From: Orobanche coerulescens
Taxonomy: Eukaryota > Streptophyta > Magnoliopsida > Lamiales > Orobanchaceae
Direction of reading: 5' to 3'
Assembly: GCA_033398695.1 (NCBI GenBank)
Contig: JAWKAU010000221.1
Location: 124,001-188,000, forward strand
Length of the DNA stretch: 64,000 nt
In this document: piece after piece, positions 26,521 to 37,335 of the stretch
How positions within the stretch are numbered: position 1 is the first letter of the stretch
Layout: each line of letters starts with the position of its first letter
Notes under the pieces: generated by a model
Database searches by the model: none
What the model was told of the DNA's origin: nothing
Seen by the model: the letters and a program-made list of their open reading frames with translations, nothing else
Made by a program: the position numbers and the translations under genes

Positions 26521-29500
26521 GGTTGTTCGATTCGAATCGGAGCTGATGCGATGAGAACTCGATTTTCGTAAAATTCTCATAGTGGTTAGTACACTAAAAT
26601 GGGAGAAAATCGAGTCGACTGCTTTTCTTCATTTTTCCACAATTTGTCCCTATGGGTTTATAAAATTTGACACGCTTTTATTTGGGGTTGTTCGACCCGA
26701 ATCGGATCCGATACGATGAGAACTCGATTTTCGGAAAATTCTCATAGGGGCTAGTACACCGAAAATGGAAGAAAATTGAGTCAGCCGTTTTCTTGATATT
26801 TTTCATGATTTGTCCCTATGGGTTTATAAAATTTGACACGCTTTTCTTTGGGGTTGTTCGATTCGAATCGGAGCCGATGCGATGAGAACTCGGTTTTAAA
26901 AATTCTCATAGTGGTTAGTACACGGAAAATGGGAGAAAATCGAGTCGGACTATTTTCTTCATTTTTCCACAATTTGTCCCTATGAGTTTATAAAATTTGA
27001 CACGCTTTTATTTGGGGTTGTTCGGACCCGAATCGGAGCTGATGCGATGAGAACTCGGTTTTCAGAAAATTCTCATAGTGGTTAGTACACGAAAAATGGG
27101 AGAAAATCGAGTCGGACTGTTTTCTTCATTTTTCCACAATTTGTCCCTATGGGTTTATAAAATTTGACACGCTTTTATTTGGGGTTGTTCGGACCCGAAT
27201 CGGATCTGATACGATGAGAACTCGATTTTCGGAAAATTCTCATAGGGGTTAGCACACCGAAAATGGGAGAAAATTGAGTTGGGCCGTTTTCTTGATATTT
27301 TTTCATGATTTGTCCCTATGGGTTTATAAAATTTGACACGCTTTTATTTTGGGTTGTTCGGACCCGAATCGGAGCTGATACGATGAGAACTCGATTTTCG
27401 GAAAATTCTCATAGGGGTTAGCACACCGAAAATGGGAGAAAATTGAGTCGGGCCGTTTTCTTGATATTTTTCCACAATTTGTCCCTATGGGTTTATAAAA
27501 TTTGACACGCTTTTATTTGGGGTTGTTCGGACCCGAATCGGAGCTGATGCGATGAGAACTCGGTTTTCAGAAAATTCTCATAGTGGTTAGTACACGGAAA
27601 ATGGGAGAAAATCGAGTCGGACTGTTTTCTTCATTTTTCCACAATTTGTCCCTATGGGTTTATAAAATTTGACACGCTTTTATTTGGGGTTGTTCGGACC
27701 CGAATCGGATCTGATACGATGAGAACTCGATTTTCGGAAAATTCTCATAGGGGCTAGTACACCGAAAATGGGAGAAAATTGAGTCGGGCCGTTTTCTTGA
27801 TATTTTTTCATGATTTGTCCCTATGGGTTTATAAAATTTGACACGCTTTTATTTGGGGTTGTTCAGATTCGAATCGGAGCTCATGCGATGAGAACTCGAT
27901 TTTGAAAAATTCTCATAGTGGTTACTACACGGAAAATGGGAGAAAATCGAGTCGGGCTATTTTCTTCATTTTTCCACAATTTGTCCCTATGAGTTTATAA
28001 AATTTGACACGCTTTTATTTGGGGTTGTTCGGACCCGAATCGGAGCTGATGCGATGAGAACTCGGTTTTCAGAAAATTCTCATAGTGGTTAGTACACTAA
28101 AAATGGCATAAAATCGAGTCTGACTGCTTTCTTCATTTTTCCACAATTTGTCCCTATGGGTTTATAAAATTTGACACGCTTTTATTTGGGGTTGTTCGGA
28201 CCAATCGGATCTCGATACGATGAGAACTCGATTTTCGGAAAATTCTCATAGGGGCTAGTACACGGAAAATGGGAGAAAATTGAGTCGGGCCGTTTTCTTG
28301 ATATTTTTTCATGATTTGTCCCTATGGGTTTATAAAATTTGACACGCTTTTATTTGGGGTTGTTGAGATTCGAATCGGAGCTGATGCGATGAGAACTCAG
28401 TTTTCAGAAAATTCTCATAGTGGTTAGTACACGGAAAATGGGAGAAAATCGAGTCGGACTATTTCCTTCATTTTTCCACAATTTGTCCCTATGGGTTTAT
28501 AAAATTTGACACGCTTTTATTTGGGGTTGTTCGGACCCGAATCGGAGCTGATACGATGAGAACTCGATTTTCGGAAAATTCTCATAGGGGTTAGCACACC
28601 GAAAATGGGAGAAAATTGAGTCGGGCCGTTTTCTTGATATTTTTTCATGATTTGTCCCTATGTGTTTATAAAATTTGACACGCTTTTATTTGGGGTTGTT
28701 CGGATTCGAATCGGAGCTAATGCGATGAGAACTCGATTTTCTAAAATTCTCATAGTGGTTAATACACGAAAATGGGAGAAAATCGAGCCTGACTGCTTTT
28801 CTTCATTTTTCCACAATTTGTCCCTATGGGTTTATAAAATTTGACACGCTTTTATTTGGGGTTGTTCGGACCCGAATCGGATCTCGATACGATGAGAACT
28901 CGAATTTCGAAAATTCTCATAGGGGCTAGTACACCGAAAATGGGAGAAAATTGAGTCGGGCCGTTTTCTTGATATTTTTCATGATTTGTCCCTATGGGTT
29001 TATAAAATTTGACACGCTTTTATTTGGGGTTGTTGATTCGAATCGGAGCCGATGCGATGAGAACTCGCTTTTGAAAATTCTCATAGTGGTTAGTACACGA
29101 AAATGGGAGAAAATCGAGTCGGACTATTTTCTTCATTTTTGCACAATTTGTCCCTATGGGTTTATAAAATTTGACACGCTTTTATTTGGGGTTGTTCGGA
29201 CCCGAATCGGAGCTGATGCGATGAGAACTCGATTTTCAGAAAATTCTCATAGTGGTTAGTACACTAAAATGGGAGAAAATTGAGTCGGTCCAGCTTTCTT
29301 CATTTTTTCCACAATTTGTCCCTATGGGTTTATAAAATTTGACACGCTTTGATTTGGGGTTGTTCGACCCGAATCGAGCCGATACGATGAGAACTCGATT
29401 TTGGAAAATTCTCATAGGGGTTAGCACACCGAAAATGGGAGAAAATTGAGTCGGGCCGTTTTCTTGATATTTTTCATGATTTGTCCCTATGTGTTTATAA

Positions 29501-30854
29501 AATTTGACACGCTTTTATTTGGGGTTGTTCGGATTCGAATCGAGCCGATGCGATGAGAACTCGATTTTCAAAATTCTCATAGTGGTTAGTACACTAAAAT
29601 GGGAGAAAATCGAGTGACTGCTTTTCTTCATTTTTCCACAATTTGTCCCTATGGGTTTATAAAATTTGACACGCTTTTATTTGGGGTTGTTCGACCCGAA
29701 TCGAACTGATACGATGAGAACTCGATTTTCTAAAATTCTCATAGGGGCTAGTACAATCAAAATGGGAGAAAATTGAGTCGGGCCGTTTTCTTGATATTTT
29801 TCATGATTTGTCCCTATGGGTTTATAAAATTTGACACGCTTTTATTTGGGGTTGTTCGATTCGAATCGGAGCCGATGCGATGAGAACTCAGTTTTCAGAA
29901 AATTCTCATAGTGGTTAGTACACGGAAAATGGGAGAAAATCGAGTCGGACTATTTTCTTCATTTTTCCACAATTTGTCCCTATGAGTTTATAAAATTTGA
30001 CACGCTTTTATTTGGGATTGTTCGGACCCGAATCGGAGCTGATGCGATGAGAACTCGGTTTTCAGAAAATTCTCATAGTGGTTAGTACACGGAAAATGGG
30101 AGAAAATTGAGTCGGTCCAGTTTCTTCATTTTTCCACAATTTGTCCCTATGGGTTTATAAAATTTGACACGCTTTTATTTGGGGTTGTTCGGACCCGAAT
30201 CGGAGCTGATACGATGAGAACTCGATTTTCGAAAAATTCTCATAGGGGTTAGCACACCGAAAATGGGAGAAAATTGAGTTGGGCCGTTTTCTTGATATTT
30301 TTTCATGATTTGTCCCTATGGGTTTATAAAATTTGACACGCTTTTATTTGGGGTTGTTCGGACCCGAATCGGAGCTGATGCGATGAGAACTCGGTTTTCA
30401 GAAAATTCTCATAGTGGTTAGTACACTAAAATGGGAGAAAATTGAGTCGGTCCAGCTTTCTTCATTTTTTCCACAATTTGTCCCTATGGGTTTATAAAAT
30501 TTGACACGCTTTGATTTGGGGTTGTTCGGACCAATCGAGCCGATACGATGAGAACTCGATTTTCGGAAAATTCTCATAGGGGTTAGCACACCGAAAATGG
30601 GAGAAAATTGAGTCGGGCCGTTTTCTTGATATTTTTCATGATTTGTCCCTATGTGTTTATAAAATTTGACACGCTTTTATTTGGGGTTGTTCGGATTCGA
30701 ATCGAGCCGATGCGATGAGAACTCGATTTTCGTAAAATTCTCATAGTGGTTAGTACACGGAAAATGGGAGAAAATCGAGTCGGACTGCTTTCTTCATTTT
30801 TCCACAATTTGTCCCTATGGGTTTATAAAATTTGACACGCTTTTATTTGGGGTT

Positions 30855-30859
30855 GTTCG
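30855..30859. repeat. Target-site duplication, left of LTR copy 1
   Basis: GTTCG immediately before the TG terminus. It equals the 5 bp directly after the CA terminus at 33843-33847. Joining the two flanks and dropping one copy restores a normal monomer junction, GGGGTTGTTCGGACCCGAAT. Confidence 0.95.
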
Positions 30860-31592
30860 TGTAACATCCCCAAAACCGTATGGGAATATTACACGCCGTA
30901 GACCCTTTCCACAAGGATCTACCAAAGCTAAACATCCATAAATGACCAAGTGCTTATTCGACTGTGGTCAAACAATAAAATGATACAGACCGATATGGTC
31001 ACTTACACGTGAATACACGACCGATGAGGTCACACAACCCAATCGATAAAACCGACTTAAATAACATTACCCACACAAATAAATACAATACAAATGGAAG
31101 ACCGAAATCGACTCGACAACACAACAAAATCAAAATAACTCTCGACTCATGATTAGTATCGCAGCTCGTCATCCTCTTGTGCCAATCCCGTGATCGCCTC
31201 TGAATGCATGTACCGGACGCAAACAGACATCCACCCCCGATTACTGGAGTTAGTAAAACTCCACTGTTTTACTAGTGCAAGTATCAAACCATACGAAATG
31301 TAACAAGCAAAAGCAACTACGAATTTAATACGGAAATCCATTATCAAAATGTTCCCTAGAAGTTTTAGAATTTCGAACTCAAGTAAGAGATATTTGAAAA
31401 GGAACACATCATCTCGGAATTTTTAAAGCGTAAAATCTTTTGGACCTCGAGTCCCAATTTACAAAACCTTTTCGTAAACAATAGGCCTTAGCCCGATTCT
31501 CGTTTCAAAGCATACTAATTAATATATCATTATGCGTCCGAGATCCATATTTAAAATGTTACCCGAACAATCATCATACACGATCACCTGCT

Positions 31593-31965
31593 CGTACACA
31601 TCATGTACCGAACTCCGAGGCCTCGACGGACCTTACCCGGACTACACACAATGTTCGTACACATCATGTACCGAACTCCGAGGCCTCAACGGACCCTACC
31701 CGACCACACACACTGCTCATACACATCATGTACCGAACTCCGAGGCCTCAATGCACCCTACCCGGCTACAACATCGTTAGTACACATCATGAACCGAACT
31801 CCAGAGGCCTCGCTGACCCTACCCGGATCACACACCTTGTCCGTACACGTCATGTACCGGACTCCGGAGGCCTCGCTGACCCTACCTGGTTCACACACTT
31901 TGTTCGTACACATCATGTACCGAACTCCAGAGGCCTCGTCAGACCCTACCTAGATCACACACACA
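31593..31965. repeat. Minisatellite inside LTR copy 1, 6 units of 61-63 bp
   Basis: Six units start at about 31593, 31656, 31718, 31779, 31842 and 31905. Each has (C)GTACACATCATGTACCG, AACTCCGAGGCCTC, a GAC/TGACC(C/T)TACC block and a CACAC-rich spacer. GAGGCCTC in the core is a perfect 8-bp palindrome. Overlapping open frames rich in MYRTP and HTHHVP exist only because the unit has few stops; I see no evidence for coding. The same six-unit array is in all three LTR copies. Confidence 0.92.
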
Positions 31966-32709
31966 TCGACTCGACACAATTCATAATCATTAAATGTCAA
32001 GTCATTCCACATTACGCCGAAATGTACAATCAAGCATGTAAACCAAAACAACACAAACATCATGATCATCACAACGACTCTTAACCAACACAATACACAT
32101 TCGGTACACAATACTTTGAACAAACACATGTACAACCATCTCATATGTACATCGCAATCCTGCACAAATGGCACAACGCCTAACACGTATACCAATATAT
32201 CACTATTATCACAAAGCCTTCAAATTTCAGAAAACACAACCAACTCAACGGAACATATTTACGGAGGCAAGCAAAATCGTCATACAAATCATACGTAATT
32301 ACTATTCACAAGATACAAGTCGTATAATAAGATACTTGCCTTAATAACCACTTCCGAACGCTCCGAAGAACACGGTTCGACCGGGAAGCTCGGACCCCAA
32401 AGAAGGCAACGAACGGAAGGGTTCCGACTCGAGTTCTTCACAAGAATTCGCTCCTAAGTCACAACGATATCAATTCAATCATAATTCTACGAAAACGTAT
32501 GGAACTTCCCAAGTTCTATCCATTGAAGCATTTTATCGGACACTTTGAGGGCGTAGTCCAATTTAATCGATTATTCAAAGAAATACTCAAATCCGTTCCA
32601 CAAAACTTCAAGGGTATGAATGATTACGAGTTTACAATCGAGTTCTAACAATAATATGAATCAAAACGAAGCAAATCGGCCAAAACACCAAGAAACCTCA
32701 AGAACATCC

Positions 32710-32899
32710 AAAAACCAAAAGTTTAGGTGTTCTTACCTTCGATCCGGGTGGAAGATGATGTTAATCCATGATTACAACTTCCAAAACATGTTGCTCTATG
32801 TCATAACTATCCAAATCCATCCATTATTGACGAAGAAACGCGAAGAAACGAAGAAAAAGGGTGAAAATGGCCGGATGACTCGGTCCAGGCCCTTAAATA
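32710..32899 (-). promoter_or_regulatory. Putative LTR promoter, leader and splice donor (minus strand), copy 1
   Basis: Read on the minus strand, GGCTATTTAAGGG places a TATA-like TATTTAA at 32893-32899, directly downstream of a GC-rich region. It is followed by a pyrimidine-rich stretch (CACCCTTTTTCTTCGTTTC and further CTTCG repeats), as in plant LTR leaders. Further on, GAAGGTAAGAACACC (donor GT at 32735-32736) matches a strong 5' splice-site consensus. By this reading U3 runs from 33842 down to about 32900 and transcription heads toward 30860 and into the satellite. This rests on motifs alone. Confidence 0.45.
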
Positions 32900-32922
32900 G
32901 CCGACTGCCGGCGAGGACTCGA

Positions 32923-33140
32923 CCGTGTCCCGCTAGACACGGCCGCGTCGCCCGATAGTGACCCGTCCGACAAATGACTCGGATGACTCGACCGTGTCCT
33001 GGAACACGGCCGCGGCCCGGCGCCGATTCTCGCCTATCCGGAAGAGTTCGACTGCCGCGCTGCACGACACGGTCGGGTCCCGAGGCGAGACTTCGCATTT
33101 CTCGACGAGTACGGCACGGGCCGTGTCGGACGACACGGCC
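32923..33140. repeat. GC-rich cluster of short inverted repeats, LTR copy 1
   Basis: Three hairpin-capable pairs lie in a GC-rich stretch. CCGTGTC 32923-32929 pairs with GACACGG 32936-32942. CCGTGT 32992-32997 pairs with ACACGG 33004-33009. GGCCGTGTC 33119-33127 pairs with GACACGGCC 33132-33140, a perfect 9-bp stem with a 4-base loop. A further GACACGG occurs in between. The motif is rich in CG and CCG, so it is a likely target for dense cytosine methylation. The role is unknown; it lies in the inferred U3 next to the TATA-like box. Confidence 0.8.
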
Positions 33141-33842
33141 GAAGTTCGCCGGGCGGATCGCCAATAACGAGCGGGTGAGCTAAAACGACCATAACTCTCT
33201 CGTCCGACTCGATTGACTCACCGTTCGAACCATTGGAAAGCTAACTCGATGCTCTATAATATTGCAAAGATTCAGAATTTTTGGAGTTACCAAAAATTAA
33301 TGGTGATCTAACAAAGTCGAACTCATACTTAGAAAAGTCGTTTAGTAATCCTGAATTCAACAAAACGACACCGAAACCCGAACCTGAATACGAACCGAAG
33401 ATACGGTTACGAAGTACTCAAAAAGACGAATCTAAGAGCTAGTAGGACACACAATTCCGACCACCCGAAGGCTCGAAATTCGACAACGGAAGGTAATTAC
33501 CCCAAACTTTGGGAAATTACGAAAATGGCCCAAATGCCCGAAAATCACCATACGACAACGAATAATCAAACCGAAGCTCACAACACGTATAACAACGTTA
33601 AATGAACTTACGAAAAACCCCAAACGACAGTTTCGAACGAGATTCGCAAGAACCGAACTCAAGCGCGGAAAAGTCGCTAAAAAGCACGGAACTCAACAAA
33701 GCAGCACCGAAACGAACTCGGATGACAAAAAGTGCAGAATTAAATATTCTCTGAATGACGAAACGGTCAAAAGCGAGTCGTCAAAACGGACTTCGGCCGA
33801 AAAAAGAAATTTACCGAAAATCGAAAATTTGCGGATATTACA

Positions 33843-33847
33843 GTTCG
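33843..33847. repeat. Target-site duplication, right of LTR copy 1
   Basis: GTTCG immediately after the CA terminus, identical to 30855-30859. Confidence 0.95.
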
Positions 33848-35014
33848 GACCCGAATCAGATCTGATACGATGAGAACTCGATTTTCGGAAAATTCTCATA
33901 GGGGCTAGTACACCGAAAATGGGAGAAAATTGAGTCGGGCCGTTTTCTTGATATTTTTTCATGATTTGTCCCTATGGGTTTATAAAATTTGACACGTTTT
34001 TATTTGGGGTTGTTCAGATTCGAATCGGAGCTGATGCGATGAGAACTCAGTTTTCAGAAAATTCTCATAGTGGTTAGTACACGGAAAATGGGAGAAAATC
34101 GAGTCGGACTATTTTCTTCAATTTTCCACAATTTGTCCCTATGAGTTTATAAAATTTGACACGCTTTTATTTGGGGTTGTTCGGACCCGAATCGGAGATG
34201 ATGCGATGAGAACTCGGTTTTCAGAAAATTCTCATAGTGGTTAGTACACGGAAAATGGGAGAAAATTGAGTCGGTCCAGTTTCTTCATTTTTCCACAATT
34301 TGTCCCTATGGGTTTATAAAATTTGACACGCTTTTATTTGGGGTTGTTCGGACCCGAATCGGAGCTGATACGATGAGAACTCGATTTTCGGAAAATTCTC
34401 ATAGGGGTTAGCACACCGAAAATGGGAGAAAATTGAGTTGGGCCGTTTTCTTAAAATTTTTCAACATTTGTCCCTATGGGTTTATAAAATTTGACACGCT
34501 TTTATTTGGGGTTGTTCGGACCGAATCGAGCCGATGCGATGAGAACTCGGTTTTGAAAATTCTCATAGTGGTTAGTACACGGAAAATGGGAGAAAATTGA
34601 GTCGGTCCAGCTTTCTTCATTTTTTCCACAATTTGTCCCTATGGGTTTATAAAATTTGACACGCTTTGATTTGGGGTTGTTCGGACCCGAATCGGAGCTG
34701 ATACGATGAGAACTCGATTTTCGGAAAATTCTCATAGGGGTTAGCACACCGAAAATGGGAGAAAATTGAGTCGGGCCGGTTTCTTGATATTTTTTCATGA
34801 TTTGTCCCTATGTGTTTATAAAATTTGACACGCTTTTATTTGGGGTTGTTCGGATTCGAATCGGAGTCGATGCGATGAGAACTCGATTTTCAGAAAATTC
34901 TCATAGTGGTTAGTACACGGAAAATGGGAGAAAATCGAGTCGGACTGTTTTCTTCATTTTTCCACAATTTGTCCCTATGGGTTTATAAAATTTGACACGC
35001 TTTTATTTGGGGTT

Positions 35015-35019
35015 GTTCG
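35015..35019. repeat. Target-site duplication, left of LTR copy 2
   Basis: GTTCG before the TG terminus, at the same monomer position as in copies 1 and 3. Confidence 0.93.
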
Positions 35020-35765
35020 TGTAACATCCCCAAAACCGTATGGGAATATTACACGCCGTAGACCCTTTCCACAAGGATCTACCAGGCTAAACATCCATAA
35101 ACAGCCAAGTGCTTGCCCGACCAGGGTCAAACAATAAAATGATACAGACCGATATGGTCACTTACACGTGAATACACAGACCGATGAGGTCACACAACCC
35201 AATCGATAAAACTGACTTAAATAACATTACCCACACAGGGGCCGAAATACAATACAGCGGAAGACTGAAATCGACTCTGACAACACAACAAAAATCAAAA
35301 TAACTCTCGACTCATGATTAGTATCGCAGCTCGTCATCCTCTTGTGCCAATCCTGTGACTGCTCCCCTGAATCTGCATGTACCTGGACGCAAAACAGACA
35401 TCCACCCCACGATTACTCGGGGTTAGTAAACTCCACTGTTTTACTAGTGCAAGTATCAAACCATACGAAATGTAACAAGCAAAAGCAACTACGAATTTAA
35501 TACGGAAATCCATTATCAAAATGTTCCCTAGAAGTTTTAGAATTTCGAACTCAAGTAAGAGATATTTGAAAAGGAACACATCATCTCGGGAATTTTTAAA
35601 GCAGAAAATCTTTTGGACCTCGAGTCCCAATTTACAAAACCTTTTCGTAAACAATAGGGCCTTAGCCCGATTCTCGTTTCAAAGCATACTAATTAATATA
35701 TCATTATGCGTCCGAGATCCATATTTAAAATGTTACCCGAACAATCATCGCTACACGATCACCGT

Positions 35766-36130
35766 CGTACACATCATGTACCGAACTCCGAGGCCTCGAC
35801 GGACCTTACCCGACTACACACATTGTTCGTACACATCATGTACCGAACTCCGAGGCCTCAACGGACCCTACCCGACCACACACACTGTTCATACACATCA
35901 TGTACCGAACTCCGAGGCCTCACAGACCCTACCCGGCTACAACATCGTTCGTACACATCATGTACCGAACTCCGAGGCCTCGCTGACCCTACCGGATCAC
36001 ACACCTTGTCCGTACACGTCATGTACCGGACTCCGCAGGCCTCGCTGACCCTACCTGGTTCACACACTTTGTTCGTACACATCATGTACCGAACTCCAGA
36101 GGCCTCGTCAGACCCTACCTAGATCACACA
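35766..36130. repeat. Minisatellite inside LTR copy 2, 6 units of about 61-63 bp
   Basis: Units begin near 35766, 35829, 35890, 35950, 36011 and 36074, with the same GTACACATCATGTACCG and GAGGCCTC cores as in copy 1. The unit number is unchanged between LTR copies, so the array has not visibly expanded or contracted since the amplification. Confidence 0.92.
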
Positions 36131-36879
36131 CATATCGACTCGACACAATTCATAATCATTAAATGTCAAGTCATTCCACATTACGCCGAAATGTACAATC
36201 AAGCATGTAAACCAAAACAACACAAACATCATGATCATCACAACGACTCTTAACCAACACAATACACATTCGGTACACAATACTTTGAACAAACACATGT
36301 ACAACCATCTCATATGTACATCGCAATCCTGCACAAATGGCACAACGCCTAACACGTATACCAATATATCACTATTATCACAAAGCCTTCAAATTTCAGA
36401 AAACACAACCAACTCAACGGAACATATTTACGGAGGCAAGCAAAATCGTCATACAAATCATACGTAATTACTATTCACAAGATACAAGTCGTATAATAAG
36501 ATACTTGCCTTAATAACCACTTCCGAACGCTCCGAAGAACACGGTTCGACCGGGAAGCTCGGACCCCAAAGAAGGCAACGAACGGAAGGGTTCCGACTCG
36601 AGTTCTTCACAAGAATTCGCTCCTAAGTCACAAAGATATCAATTCAATCATAATTCTACGAAAACGTATGGAACTTCCCAAGTTCTATCCATTGAAGCAT
36701 TTTATCGGACACTTTGAGGGCGTAGTCCAATTTAATCGATTATTCAAAGAAATACTCAAATCCGTTCCACAAAACTTCAAGGGTATGAATGATTACGAGT
36801 TTACAATCGAGTTCTAACAATAATATGAATCAAAACGAAGCAAATCGGCCAAAACACCAAGAAACCTCAAGAACATCCA

Positions 36880-37068
36880 AAAACCAAAAGTTTAGGTGTT
36901 CTTACCTTCGATCCGGGTGGAAGATGATGTTAATCCATGATTACAACTTCCAAAACATGTTGCTCTATGTCATAACTATCCAAATCCATCCATTATTGAC
37001 GAAGAAACGCGAAGAAACGAAGAAAAAGGGTGAAAATGGCCGGATGACTCGGTCGAGGCCCTTAAATA
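36880..37068 (-). promoter_or_regulatory. Putative LTR promoter, leader and splice donor (minus strand), copy 2
   Basis: Same minus-strand arrangement as in copy 1: TATA-like TATTTAA at 37062-37068, a CT-rich leader and a GAAGGTAAGAACACC donor-like site near 36904. Sequence is conserved between copies, which is expected from recent common origin and does not by itself show function. Confidence 0.42.
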
Positions 37069-37091
37069 GCCGACTGCCGGCAGGGACTCGA

Positions 37092-37335
37092 CCGTGTCCT
37101 GCTAGACACGGCCGCGTCGCCCGATAGTGACCCGTCCGACAATGACTCAAGATGACTCGACCGTGTCACCGAACACGGCCGGGCGCCCGGCCGATTCTCG
37201 CCTATCCGAAGAGTTCGACCGGCCGCGCTGCACGACACGGTCGGGTCCTGAGGCGAGACTTCGCATTTCTCGACGAGTACGGCACGGCCGCGGTCGGACG
37301 ACACGCCGAGTTCGGCCGGCAGCGGATCGCCAATA
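37092..37335. repeat. GC-rich inverted-repeat cluster, LTR copy 2
   Basis: CCGTGTC at 37092-37098 faces GACACGG at 37105-37111, as in copy 1. The third hairpin is damaged here: GGCCGCGGTCGGACGACACG replaces the perfect GGCCGTGTC...GACACGGCC pair, in line with the poorer quality of this copy's distal part. Confidence 0.75.

Larger units (their letters stand above)
1..30859. repeat. Satellite array, left segment (167-169 bp monomer)
   Basis: Continuous head-to-tail tandem repeat, about 185 monomers, all in one orientation with no interruption. Each monomer can be phased from GTTCGGACCCGAATC or GTTCAGATTCGAATC, through GATGAGAACTC, AATTCTCATAG, AAAATGGGAGAAAAT, TTTGTCCCTATG and TTTATAAAATTTGACACG, to TTTTATTTGGG. 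Successive GTTC anchors at 127, 296, 463, 630, 799, 966 and 1135 give lengths of 169, 167, 167, 169, 167 and 169. Monomers in some blocks are 2-5 bp shorter (3816 to 3980 is 164). The length is close to a nucleosome plus linker, as is common for centromeric satellites; centromere function is inference. No gene is seen in this segment. I do not recognise the family by name. Confidence 0.97.
30860..33842. mobile_element. Solo LTR, copy 1 (LTR retrotransposon remnant, 2983 bp)
   Basis: Begins TGTAACATCC and ends GGATATTACA, a short imperfect terminal inverted repeat with TG...CA ends. It is flanked by the perfect 5-bp duplication GTTCG. There is no second LTR, primer-binding site, polypurine tract or gag-pol reading frame, since satellite resumes at once on both sides. 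That is the structure of a solo LTR left by LTR-LTR recombination. The length fits the long LTRs of some plant Ty3/gypsy lineages, but the family cannot be assigned without the internal region. Contents: a 62-63 bp minisatellite (31593-31965), a GC-rich zone with short inverted repeats (32923-33140), and a minus-strand TATA-like box at 32893-32899. Those last signals suggest the element is in minus orientation (inference). The first 400 bp differs from copies 2 and 3 at many sites, for example at 30940-30970 and 31080-31110. Confidence 0.88.
30340..34500. repeat. Composite higher-order unit, copy 1 (3 monomers + LTR + 4 monomers)
   Basis: About 4.16 kb made of roughly three satellite monomers (F with GTCCAG and TTTGATTTGGGG, R with CTATGTGTTT, F with GACTG), the LTR-like element, and four monomers. 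LTR starts at 30860, 35020 and 39171 give spacings of 4160 and 4151 bp. The satellite after each LTR carries the same private changes: GACACGTTTTTATT (near 34000, 38145, 42325), TTCAATTTTCC (34117, 38266, 42450) and GGAGATGATGCG (34195, 38341, 42527). These are absent from the matching monomers upstream of copy 1, at 29880-30340. Borders are approximate. Confidence 0.85.
33843..35019. repeat. Satellite array between LTR copies 1 and 2
   Basis: Seven monomers (1177 bp) of the same satellite, phase kept across the LTR. The first monomer has GAATCAGATCTG instead of GAATCGGATCTG, and the next ones carry GACACGTTTTTATT, TTCAATTTTCC and GGAGATGATGCG, all shared with the segments after copies 2 and 3. 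Near 34450 one R monomer has a short irregular patch (TTCTTAAAATTTTTCAACAT). No gene. Confidence 0.95.

Noticed and set aside
1..30859. Many open frames of 60-110 codons on both strands with repeated peptides such as ICPYGFIKFDTLLFGVV and KKYQENGPTQFSPIFGV
   Set aside because: They are frame translations of the satellite monomer, recur with its period, break at indels, and have no start context, domain or codon pattern of a gene.
31532..32084. Open frames rich in MYRTPRPQRTLP and HTHHVPNSEAS in the LTRs (also 35521-36122, 39600-40314)
   Set aside because: They translate the 62-63 bp minisatellite in several overlapping frames. The repeat unit is close to a multiple of three in length and poor in stops, which explains them without coding.
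31950..32195. 81-codon minus-strand frame (MVYVLGVVPF...) kept in all three LTRs (also 36119-36364, 40271-40516)
   Set aside because: Conservation is explained by the recent common origin of the copies. There is no recognisable domain and composition looks like translated AT/AC-rich DNA.
32620..32958. 112-codon plus-strand frame (MITSLQSSSNN...) in all three LTRs
   Set aside because: It overlaps the inferred minus-strand leader and TATA-like region and runs into the GC-rich hairpin cluster. No domain is visible, and it is nearly identical between copies simply because the LTRs are.
30860..33842. DNA transposon with terminal inverted repeats
   Set aside because: The terminal match is only about 10 bp, ends are TG/CA and the duplication is 5 bp, all fitting an LTR better. 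No transposase or subterminal repeat structure was seen.
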